From positions 51,684,744-51,748,743 of the forward strand of contig OX375877.1 of assembly GCA_947359465.1 (NCBI GenBank): 64,000 bases of DNA, written 5' to 3'. How positions within the stretch are numbered: the first letter of the stretch is position 1; each line of letters starts with the position of its first letter. The position numbers and the translations under genes were made by a program. The notes beneath the pieces are model-generated. The model did no database searches, had not been told where the DNA came from, and saw nothing but the letters and a program-made list of their open reading frames with translations. This DNA is from Metellina segmentata. Its lineage: Eukaryota; Arthropoda; Arachnida; Araneae; Tetragnathidae. This document shows, one piece after another, positions 1 through 9,705 of this stretch.

Positions 1-960
1 TTTCTTAACATGTTGTTGATATGCTTTTTATTCCTTTTCAAATGATCGTAACTCTCTGAGCGTCACAATTAAGCAGACCAAAGCACAAAAATCATTCAAA
101 TTTCGATGCTTTTTTTTTATAAGTTTAAATAACTGTTGTTTCAATTCTGTTTAAAATGATATATTATTTATGGTGTTACATTGAGTAAAAGTATTTTAAG
201 TAATTTTCTGAAAAATACCTGTACGTACCTGAAGTAAGGTCAATTTTATGCTTAAAACTTCAATACCTCAAAAGTGTATTTTTTCTATAAAAGGAACACC
301 TTTTCTGTCTATTCAAGCAAATTTTAAGAAAATTGGTTTACACATGTAACATACACTATAACGCATTTTAACGCAGGCATTTTTTCCTATCTGCCCAGAA
401 AAGTTCATTCTAACAACAGGATAAAAAAATAATAATTTTAAAATTTTCATTTTTCAAAAAAAAAAAATAATAATAATAATAATAATTAAAGGGGGAAATT
501 ATCTAAACTTCAACTTTAAAGTTTTTAAAAAATCTACGTGTTAACGTGTTTAAAAGTGTCTTCATAACCGGTATAAAAAAATTTAAATCAATACACATGA
601 AATATTCTGTGAAAATGTTCCGTAAAATTTGACCATTTTAACACTACGGAGAAAGGACTGCACTGGTTTCCTCAATGACTAAATAACATCTTTGTGATGA
701 ATCCATGGATATTTTTTCAACCTTTAGAAATATTCCATTGATCCTTTCCATACAATAGAAACCTCTAGAAAGTTTCTATTGTTCAAGAAGGTCAAAATTG
801 ATTAGAAGTATGCAAGGATACAAGGTGGAATTATACAGGTGATCCCTTTTCAGGGAGTAAATCAGACTTACTAAACCCTCTTGACATGAAATTGACAGGA
901 ATTAACCCACTTTACCGAGTCAATCCTTATCGCTTGTAAATATTGCCATAGCTACACAGT
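1..960. other. AT-rich stretch with no recognised feature
   Basis: I see no open frame of note and no repeat end here. The only distinct item is a short (AAT)n microsatellite at about 466-487. Confidence 0.5.
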
Positions 961-984
961 TTGCAAAAAAATCTTTAAATCCAG

Positions 985-1205
985 CATCTTGCTTGTTGGT
1001 TTGGTTTTATGGCGGACCATGCTCGGCGTTACGGCGCCATTATGGCGGACCAAGGACCATGCTCGACTAAGTTGGGCACTAAATATAAGACAGAAGACTT
1101 CAAGTTATGGACATACGTACACAAGGAACGCTGTACTGTCACAGAAGAATACACACAGGGATCGAACCTACACCACCTACTCGCATATTAACAGCAAACT
1201 GGCCT
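985..1205 (-). repeat. SINE-B copy, tRNA-derived
   Basis: On the minus strand a tRNA-like head carries a B-box-like GGTTCGATCC (complement near 1160-1170). The copy ends at the left in a tail related to (CCAA)n, seen on the plus strand as GTTGGTTTGGTTTTATGGCG. The same tail and body wording recurs near 16200, 16480, 16910, 30150, 51840 and 59100. An internal duplication of the ATGGCGGACCA segment is present. Open frames through it are incidental. Confidence 0.6.
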
Positions 1206-1379
1206 TAAAGAAATAACTCTGCTAAGTTTACACAAACCATGTTTCGATATCAGTATTATCTATTTTAGTGGATGCACTGCCTATACGTTTTGCTTTCTAG
1301 GTTAGTTTCTTTCTGATCTCTCATCACATCTTCCCTCAAAGAATTATTTTGGTATTCGATTACGCCTTTATTTGTTATA

Positions 1380-1955
1380 CACTACCCTACAGTAATGGAC
1401 CGGACGCCAGTAGTTTTGCATAAAAACCGACTACTTGTTTGGGGGTGTTTTTCGTGGTATGACCTGGGACCTTTGAACGTTGTTCCTGGTCAATTGAACG
1501 CCGACTTCTACCTGAACATTTTGGACAGTCAGGTTCTTCCCACGCTCTGGCAATTTTATGGAATGGACGAATGTTACTTCCAGGACGACAACGATTCATG
1601 TCATGTTGCAGCCTCTGTCAAGCAGTGGTATCAAGATATGGATGTAAAACGTCTTTCCTGGCCTGACCAGAGTCCAGTCCTGAAACCCATAGAACATTTG
1701 TGAGGCGAGTTAGAGCGACGCTTACGTACCAGGGAACTACGTCCGAAATCTACAGCTGAGCAGGAGACATTCTTGCAGCAGGAATGGACACAAATACCCA
1801 TAGCCGTGTATCAAAACCTTGTTGAAAGTATGCCCAGAAGGGCTGCTAGTGTATTTGCAGCACGGAGGGGAGGGCATCCCCCTATTAAAGCATGTATTCT
1901 TTCCGTTACACCCACCATCACATCTTGCTGTCCGGTCCATTACTGTAGGGTAGTG
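1380..1955 (+). mobile_element. Tc1-like transposon, internally deleted copy
   Basis: Two perfect 26-bp terminal inverted repeats, starting CACTACCCTACAG at 1380-1405 and its complement at 1930-1955, are each flanked by TA (1378-1379 and 1956-1957), the expected Tc1/mariner target duplication. The element is only 576 bp, so more than half of a usual 1.3-1.7 kb element is missing. The left repeat runs almost directly into the C-terminal half of the transposase, which shows an internal deletion that kept both ends. Confidence 0.9.
1406..1905 (+). pseudogene. Tc1-like transposase, C-terminal fragment with stop
   Basis: The frame reads the second half of a DD34E catalytic domain. The second Asp lies in QDDND and the Glu in PIEHL, with exactly 34 residues between them. 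The first catalytic Asp and the whole DNA-binding region are absent. A UGA at 1701-1703 stands where the family normally has Trp after PIEHL; the frame then continues with recognisable C-terminal wording (GELERRL onward). The Asp of the usual SPD motif is Val here. The fragment cannot encode a working transposase. Its intact terminal repeats could in principle still be recognised by a related enzyme. Confidence 0.85.
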
Positions 1956-2029
1956 TACATGTGGGACTGCACATATAAAATCCCTTTTAGAGATATGAAT
2001 TTGGACCCCTTCGTTGCATTTATTTGATT

Positions 2030-3190
2030 TAAATCCGGTGTAAAAGTTTATTTTCGTCAACAGATTTGACTATCGTGACCTGATGTTTGATCTTGAAAAC
2101 TAGTATAGTCAGGCTCTGAGGAGTTGGAATTTGAGTCCCCTGGTTTCGAACGAGTATGTTTGCTAAATTAGGTGGCAGATTCCAGTAAGCAATGCGCTTT
2201 CATGATTGGTGTATTCAGCCCCAATTCAAGCTCCAAGTTCATAAGCGGATACGGTAGCAGTGATCACGAGGTTTTGAAACAAATTATCACTTATGATAAT
2301 CACCATGATTTTGAGCACTATTCCCTTGTGCGTATATTCCCTTCCCTGGCGATCTTATCACCTTTCTAGAAGTAGACATACTCAGGGTAATCTGCCATCT
2401 CACTAGAGTCACGCTCTCGATTTCATAATCGGCTTGATTTAGTTGCCAAACAACAATTACAAATGTCACTTTTTTTCTCGCCGTGATTAAGAGAAATAGT
2501 GTATATAGATATTTCCTTGGGTAAAAAGAAATTAACGTTTCAACTTCTAAAAACGTTAGCTAATAATCGAAAGTGGAAAGATATGCGGGCTTGAAAGCTT
2601 ATAGATATTATAGGAAACACGACAACCATTGTTAAAGAAGTTTTGGGTTACTAACTATAAACTTTAAGCGGATTACCGTAAATTAATTCGCACTGAAACG
2701 TACATCTTGGTTGATCTTAAGTATACGCGATTGACAGTACAATAGGTACTCCGCAAACGTTTACAAAATAAATTGTATCCAAGCAACAAGTAAATAATTA
2801 ACCATCACCCCTTCGTTTCGGAAAAATTAAATTTTTACTTCTGCATCGCTGTTGACGATAAATATGATAAATAGATATGTTAATATGTGAGGGGATAGTT
2901 AAGTTGAAGAAAAAATCATAATTACTATTTTCATACTTCGTGATGAATACTAAGTTATTTAATTATTTTAATAGTATTAATGCGTAAAATATATTAAGAA
3001 AATAATAGTATTTATTTGAGGAATATAATAAAACATTTTCATACATAATAGAATTTTATTTGTAGGGATACTTAAAAAATAAATATCAACACTTTGGCCC
3101 CTAGAGGAAGTATATCGCTCAGTAAAACTACGCCACTGTTGTAGTGGAACACAGGCGTCGTTTTAGTTTCATTATTTAACATTTATATCT
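2030..3190. other. No supported feature
   Basis: AT-rich sequence without convincing coding potential or repeat ends. Short open frames at 2172-2369 and 2287-2469 have no recognisable motif. Confidence 0.4.
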
Positions 3191-3194
3191 AACT

Positions 3195-3600
3195 AGGATA
3201 AATGGCCGTCATACAACAGGTGCATAACCAAATTTATTTACTTATTTGGGTCAAATTTTATTTTTATGTATATATATTTAAGCCTGACGGCGCGTGATTA
3301 CTCTGGTTGTGCATAAACCTTTTTTCATCACTATCTGTCAACTTTTGTTGATCACTGGCTATATATAAACCTTTTCCCACCATTATCCGTCAATTTGCTT
3401 TGCTTTCGCTTGGTGTTGTTTATTGAGCGATACTGGTAAAAAAATATTATTGAAAAAGTTAATTTTTGATCAACACTGGTAAAACAATGAGCTACGTACG
3501 GAAATCGTTTTATACTTAATGTGATTTCCATGGCGATTTCGAATAAAATGGTTTCTGATGTTTCGTATCTCGTGCCTCGACACATCACATATCAAAACTT
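3195..3600. repeat. Dispersed repeat DR1, copy 1
   Basis: About 400 bp aligns by eye with 55975-56350. Shared wording includes CCGTCATAC, a repeated ACTATCTGTCAACTT-like phrase, ATCACTGGCTAT and TATGGCGATTTCGAAT in the same order. No ends or coding content were recognised, so its class is unknown. Confidence 0.65.
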
Positions 3601-4900
3601 TAACTGTCACGGAAAACACAGCAAAATCTTAGCGTGTTTTGTATAATATATTTAGCATCATTTTCTAATACTAAATGACACGACATTTAATTTTCTTTCA
3701 ATCAATGCCTTCCAATTTAATTCCGCTTTTTAGTACAAAGAAGTTCTTCACTTTATGTAAACCCATCAATTGTCATTCTTTAAAAAAAAAAACATGACAT
3801 CATGATCAGTTTTAAATGACAGTAACTTATGAACCACAATATTGTATAGGTTAACTAAGAAGGGAATTTTGCTACTAATTTGTTTTCAGCATGTAAAACA
3901 AATCAAGGAAATTTACTAAAACGGTAACAAGGTACAAAGCAAACAGATAAGCACTACTTACCTTGATGCACTACTTACCTACCTACTTGAAGTAGAAAAA
4001 CTATACTTTTTTAAATGAAAAACTTTAGTCAATTTATAGACGATAGCCTTAACCTACTAAGCTGAAGGAAATTAAATTTATAGCCAATGGACATGATAAA
4101 AATGATTGATATTTAGCGCCTCATGAATTTTAAACAAATTATAAACAATTACTCCTATACAAAACGAATACTAATTTAATTTTGCTACACTTCCTGTCGT
4201 ATTATGACAGGTTCTGTGAAAATTACATGCGTTATTCTGATAACAATCGTTAGGAATTAACGCTATTATATAAATGATTTTAGAAAAAATTACATACACA
4301 GGGACTACATTGATGTATTACTGAAGGTAAATACAACTTTGAAAAGACTTCAAATCTCTTTTTTTACTTTTACACATCTGAGCTTAATTCTAAATAATTA
4401 TCACAGATATTGATTGGTTTATCGCCGCCATTATGGTTATTTCTTGTTACACGAAGGCTATTTTAATCGGTGTAACAAAATTGACGTTAGCTTAGACGTT
4501 GAATATTGCAACTATTTATAAACAGTAGGTTGCAGAACAGATGGCACTTAATCTTTCTTAACAAATGTAGGCTTTGTTAATGCTTGATGCTTTTGTTGGT
4601 TTGGAGCCAAAATGAATCTACAGCTAGTAAAATAATCAACTTCAAATAGAATCGCAAAGATTTTCTTGAGGAAAAAGCATTTCATGTTGCCGATATCTTG
4701 AGTAAAACAGTACAAATTGCTTATAGCATATCTCCGTTCTGGTTTAAATAAACGTACGAATAAATCTTGGAAGGCAATCGAAGTCTACTATTAATTTAGC
4801 AAATTCATTTACCACAAGCCTATCATCGGGGGACAAATAAAAATACATGTATTCTAAATAACCAAAACATCCGTTGTTTACAAAGGTAGGTATGAAGAAC
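3600..4900. other. No supported feature
   Basis: AT-rich spacer between DR1 and the mariner-like element. I saw no repeat ends or coding motif. Confidence 0.4.
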
Positions 4901-4902
4901 TA

Positions 4903-6199
4903 CAGAGGCTGTTCACACATTTTTTAGACAATGTATATTGTATTCACAAAACTAAATTACATAAAATTCTTGTGTTTTAAATGTTCTATTTAATAGTTTG
5001 AACTATCTTTCGACACCGTAATTTCCAGGATAATAATGTATTTTGAAGTATCAGAAGAGGTATTCTATCCCATTCCTCCTGAACAGCTTTCCAGAGTCCT
5101 GTATGGGTTGTGGGACGACGTTTGGATAATGCAGATTTTAAAAGTCCGAAAGCACAAAAGTGCATACGTGATACATCGGGAGATTTAGTAGGGATATCAG
5201 TGAAGGGTATGGTCTTGATACCGGTTTTTTGTTCCATTTCTTTTAGGAAATTTACAGTGGATTTTGATGTGTGACTGCTAGTATTGTCTTCATGGAGTTC
5301 CACAGATTGATGGCACTGTGGGTAAAGCGATGATATTTCATTCAGAAAAATTGGCGATAAAATATGTTCCTGATAGTATTTGGAGTTAATCTTGACATTT
5401 TCCCCCACTCTCTTTATTTTTAACTTGCCATTATATGAAAAACTAGAAACAATCATGAATCCCTTAGAAAAACCTTCTTTCGATTCTGTGAACCATGTAC
5501 TTAAATTTTTGTTCTCCCCTTTTATGATAATAAATGGCTTTTTTTTTTGCTGCAATCATTTAGATACACCCATGATTCATCTATTGTGACAATTTTTTCC
5601 ATTTTTCTTTGGATAAGTGTTTCTCATATAGAATTCGGCAGCGTGTCCTGCGTTCAGCGATATGCTTTGGAGAAAGACGATGCACATTGCGTTTTTTCGC
5701 TTTCTTAAGATTTAAATCAACGTTTCTCATTTTGTTTACAGTGGACACCGAACATTTTAATGATTTTGCAACTGTCCTTTGACTAGGGGGATTTTCTTTT
5801 AACATTAAACAACGTACTTTTGCAATAGTCGAAGATATCCGTTTCTTCCTTGGATACTTTTTTGGAATTTTTGTCCCACTTGAGGCTCTAATTTGACGTT
5901 TTTTCCATTTCTTGTTGACAATATTACCTATCGACGCATTAGATATCACAAAACCATGACTTCTCACATCGTTTTTGGATAACGGAATATGAATATTTCT
6001 CTTCGGAAAGAGCATAAATATAGCCTTCGAACCACTGCTTCGTTAAAAACGTCATTTTGAATAAAAACAAACCTCTCAAGCCGCAGACGATAATTTTGAC
6101 TTTTAAAAACATAGTACAACTGCAATTATTTCTTTTGCAGAAAACTATTTTTTACTACCGCTAAGTAAAATCGTCTAAAAAATGTGCGAACAGCCTCTG
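4903..6199 (-). mobile_element. Full-length mariner-like element (DD41D type)
   Basis: 27-bp terminal inverted repeats, beginning CAGAGGCTGTTC at 4903-4929 and the complement at 6173-6199, differ at one position and are each flanked by TA (4901-4902, 6200-6201). At 1,297 bp this matches the typical size of an autonomous mariner. The single transposase reading region fills most of the space, on the minus strand. Both ends are intact, but the gene is broken, so the copy is not autonomous. Confidence 0.92.
4986..6015 (-). pseudogene. Mariner-like transposase, frameshifted
   Basis: The N-terminal part (6015 to about 5595) has the helix-turn-helix region, including SQRTVAKSLKCSVSTVNKM. The catalytic region follows. 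The first Asp is readable as TIDESW only in another frame, near 5590. The second Asp is in HEDNTSSH. The third position, 41 residues beyond the second Asp, should be Asp in a PMDF-like motif but is His (RMHF). At least three frame breaks occur, near 5595, 5545 and 5515, two of them in A-runs. Later wording (CAFGLLK, GLWKAVQEEW, LSWKLRCRKIV) is typical of the DD41D/rosa-like group as I know it. Frameshifts plus the lost catalytic Asp make this a dead gene. Confidence 0.88.
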
Positions 6200-6260
6200 T
6201 ATTATCAATAACCACTGCGCTTTACTCGCCACAAACGCACGTAAGGTCTCCACCTTTCAT

Positions 6261-6289
6261 CGGTGTGTTTGTGTGTGTGTGTGTGTGTC
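6261..6289. repeat. (GT)n microsatellite
   Basis: An almost pure GT run interrupted once by TT. Confidence 0.9.
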
Positions 6290-6299
6290 AACTCGACTG

Positions 6300-6790
6300 T
6301 ACAGTTGCACATTGAAAGCCGTACCAGCGTACATACACACAGAGACTTGTTGCGTGGTAAAAGTAGGAAGCAAGAGAGCTATCTACAATATTGTAGGTTT
6401 CAGGTTCGATCTTCTACTTGGTTAACATACTGTGCTGCCATCTATCGACGGATGATTCAATTGTGAAAGTTGAATGCCAATGCAAAAATACAGACTTAGT
6501 CATGATATACGTTACACGAAAAAAACAAAAAAACAATGGTCTGTTGGTAAACTTGGAGCTAAAGTTAATCACAGGAGGATGATCATGGTTCTAGCCGTCT
6601 AAATATTCAAGTCAACCCGATATTAAACTAGATGGAATTACACATTAGTATCAAAAGCTCTCTAGTAAGGGTGCGATTTATAGACCCTAAACACAGCTTT
6701 TTACCATGGGCCAAAGCGATAATGGCATTTTTTAAATGATCAGACTATTTGAACGTTAGGAGTAATATGGCACTATAAGGGAGGAATTAT
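6300..6790. other. No supported feature
   Basis: No coding or repeat structure recognised apart from the GT run at its left edge. Confidence 0.4.
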
Positions 6791-6879
6791 GAACCACTTG
6801 TCATCACACTGTTACACCACGGGGATGGGTATATATTGCACCTTACATACACACATTCAAGACAAACCCCGTTTAGAGT

Positions 6880-6970
6880 GTACCCGTTCACTCCAGGTGA
6901 ACAAATATCCATGCCCTATCCTGGATTCGAACCAGAAACCTTTTGATCTAGATATTAGCACCCTGACTGA
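6880..6970 (-). repeat. SINE-A head fragment
   Basis: Contains the phrase ATCCATGCCC followed by GGATTCGAACCAG, which also marks the tRNA-like head of SINE-A copies near 49740 and 55360. Read on the minus strand it gives the B box GGTTCGAATCC. The body of the SINE is not present. Confidence 0.55.
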
Positions 6971-6997
6971 ACCCTGATTAATTAATGCATAAAAATC

Positions 6998-7553
6998 CTT
7001 TTCGGTAAAGTTAATTCTCAGCAATCTACAAAACCGGTAATTAATCATCAGTTTTTAAACCCTAATCACAACCTTCTTCTAAGAAGCAAAGTGGTTAAAA
7101 CAAAATGCAACCATTTTCTGCAATGGGTAACCAGTAATTTCTTACTATCTTCTTAATCCTAATCACAGCCTTCTTCTAAGAAACAAAGTGATTCAAAAAT
7201 AAAGAAATCATTTTAGGTAATGGTAATTCTCTGCAATCTCCCAAACCGGTAATTCATTACTGGTTTCTTAATCCGACCTTCCTCTACGAAGCAATGTGAT
7301 TAAAACATAAAGCAGCCACACTTTCGGTAATAGTAATTCTCAGAAATCTCCAGAACCGGTAATTCATCACCAGGTTTTAAACCCTAATCACGACTTTCTT
7401 CTAAAAAGCAAAGTGATTAAAACATAATCCAACCATTTTCTTGTAATGGTAATATTTACAATCTCACAAACCGGTTATTCATTTCTGGTTTCTCAACCCT
7501 AATCACATCCTTCTTCTAAGAAAAGTGATTAAAACATAATGCAACCATTTTAA
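6998..7553. repeat. Degenerate tandem repeat, about 115 bp x 5
   Basis: Successive units share CCCTAATCACA, CTTCTTCTAAGAA, GTGATTAAAACATAA, a GGTAATGGTAATTCTC-like phrase and AAACCGGTAATTCAT in the same order. Units differ by many substitutions and small indels, so this is an old array. Confidence 0.8.
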
Positions 7554-7559
7554 TATTCC

Positions 7560-8455
7560 TTCCCCCCTTTTTCTGCTGGCCAGAGTTTTGGCTCCATCTC
7601 AAACTTAGAGCGGAAGTTGGCGCCAAACTTTTAAACAAAACGTTTCTTCCCCTCTGCGCAATGGGAAATCCAAAACTTTTATTTGACACGAGTAAAATAA
7701 AGTATGCAAGCTTTTGGAACAGATGCGGACGTGAAAATAACTAATTGTAACAGTCGAGTTTTCACCAGAAAATGGGTGGAACCATTCACTTCTCAATCGG
7801 TAAGCCAGAAGATAACTCAACAATGAGGGCCAATAACCGGGCCGAATATTCACTGCTTAGATGGTTAGTTCAATACTTGATGACTTGTTTCTTTAAATTT
7901 GATATTTAATGGCAGGAAAAAGTAGATTCAGATTTTTATAAACCTATAAAACTCTTCCTACTTGCAAATGAAGTGTTGAATAGCACTTAGAAAAATGGCT
8001 ATTTCATAACGAAGTTAATGCGATTTTTGTACACAAGTCTTTTCTTCGATGCTTCTGTATTCTAATAGTGAAAAGTCTGAAGCGAATGAACGAAGATATG
8101 TATACGATATTAGCATCATACATATTCTCACACAGAACGTATTTTACTACGAAGTATCTGAACTTATTTCAACAAATTAAATACTATCATTCTGTTGTTT
8201 TGACAAAAGTCCTCCCTTATCTAAGCCCACTTAAAATGTTTGACTTGACTTTCTATGGTCATTTCTGACAATGAGGATGAATTAGCCTCTAAGTAGGGCT
8301 TAATTTCCATGACTTTATGATTTTCCGTTTGACGCGGGTTTCAATAAAACATTCAGTTTAAATTGGATGGGAAAAGATCGCTTTAAGCAATGTTGTTTCA
8401 TTATTCATTTTATAGTATGACGAATTCTCAATCGTGGCTACAATGCGTGCTGATA
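7560..8455. other. No supported feature
   Basis: Ordinary AT-rich sequence left of the LTR element. It ends in a short (TA)n at about 8452-8463, which was the insertion target. Confidence 0.45.
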
Positions 8456-8463
8456 TATATATA

Positions 8464-8875
8464 TGTAATATAAAAATAATTTTATGTTAATAATTTCTAA
8501 AGTTCTAGTAATGCTTAATCCCTTCTGTCCCCTGTAGACAGGTCGAATTCCCTGTCAGACTTTGAACGTCCTCTGTCTAGAAGCATTGAGCCAATAAGAG
8601 TCATTTGTCACACCCTAATATGTGACGTAATATGCCGTTATAGGGAAAAACCCTTTTATCATCTCTTCTGTAAATCCCCATTTAAATATCGTTGCACGCC
8701 TGTAATTTTTTTCTTTCTGATCAGTACCCTTCAATAACTATGTAACATGACCTAGTTCCCTTCCTGCTGGGGAAACTGCCACGATGATGTTTTAAATAAA
8801 GACCTTTTGTTTAACTTCGCCTGCTTTCTGAGTCCCAATTTACATCATATCCAATTGTGTCCGGATGTTATTATA
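8464..8875 (+). repeat. 5' LTR
   Basis: Begins TGTAATA and ends TATTATA, an imperfect inverted end (TG...TA rather than TG...CA). It holds a TTTAAATA box at 8681-8688, an arthropod initiator-like TCAGT at 8721-8725 and an AATAAA poly(A) signal at 8795-8800. The exact end is blurred because the site is a TA repeat. Confidence 0.95.
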
Positions 8876-9705
8876 AGCCGCCAGGATAGTAAAAGGGGCT
8901 AGGTCTAAACAAGTGCAAAAAAATTTTTTGGGACGCAGGCGAAAGCTGTAGAAAACGCCGAACTTCCTGGATGGACAAAGGATTTCCTCCGCCGCTGTTG
9001 CCCGCCAAGTGTCGGAGTCAGCATTTTTCGCGCCACATCTGATAGATCCGCAACGGTACTTGTGTCTAGATGTTCCGTTCGCAACAAACTCTTTTCAAGT
9101 CCAATCAACAAAAGCGTGGGACGATTCCTGTTGGTCTGCGATCTTTGGATAAGAAAAGAAAGCAGCGTTTCCCGCTCTTCGTTTCACCATAAAGTAATTG
9201 TGCAATTGCTATCGTGTTCCTCCGATTCCTGATGCTTTCGTTTTGCGTGCAAACTTTGGAGTGCGATGGGAGGGCTGCCGTTTCTTGCCATCTTCCAAGT
9301 TTTGCATGTGTGAAGCGACTGTGGAATCCATGCCGTGTTCCGGTTGTGAAATGCGATACCAAATTCCGTCATCTTGTTGCTCAGCTGGGTGTAGCAGCGT
9401 AATAAAGCTTCGTCTGGAAAAACAAAAACAATTTTGCCCCTCGTCCTCTGTCTGCCTACGAGAGGGAAAGTGAAACTGGATAATGGATGCGTATTATTCT
9501 GTTTCTTTCTTCGTTCTTCTTTAGCAAGGATAGAAATGTTCATGTGAGTAGTTTTAAGTTTGTTTTAAGGAATTCTTTATTGATATTTTGTTAAGGCGGA
9601 ACCTGTTCAAAGTAATTTGGAATAATGTGAAAGTGTTAACAAAGTTGTTATATCTGTAGACTCGGTGAAAATTTTTTTTGGAGATTGTTTATTAATATTG
9701 TAACC
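8876..9705 (+). other. Untranslated leader of the LTR element
   Basis: About 830 bp between the LTR and the first in-frame ATG of gag. I could not find a canonical primer-binding site starting TGG right after the LTR; the sequence there is AGCCGCCAGGATAG. Minus-strand open frames at 8905-9543 have no recognisable motif and are taken as chance. Confidence 0.6.

Noticed and set aside
8905..9543. Antisense frames in the retrotransposon leader as an antisense gene
   Set aside because: Several overlapping short frames with no motif. The region is less AT-rich, which makes chance frames longer.
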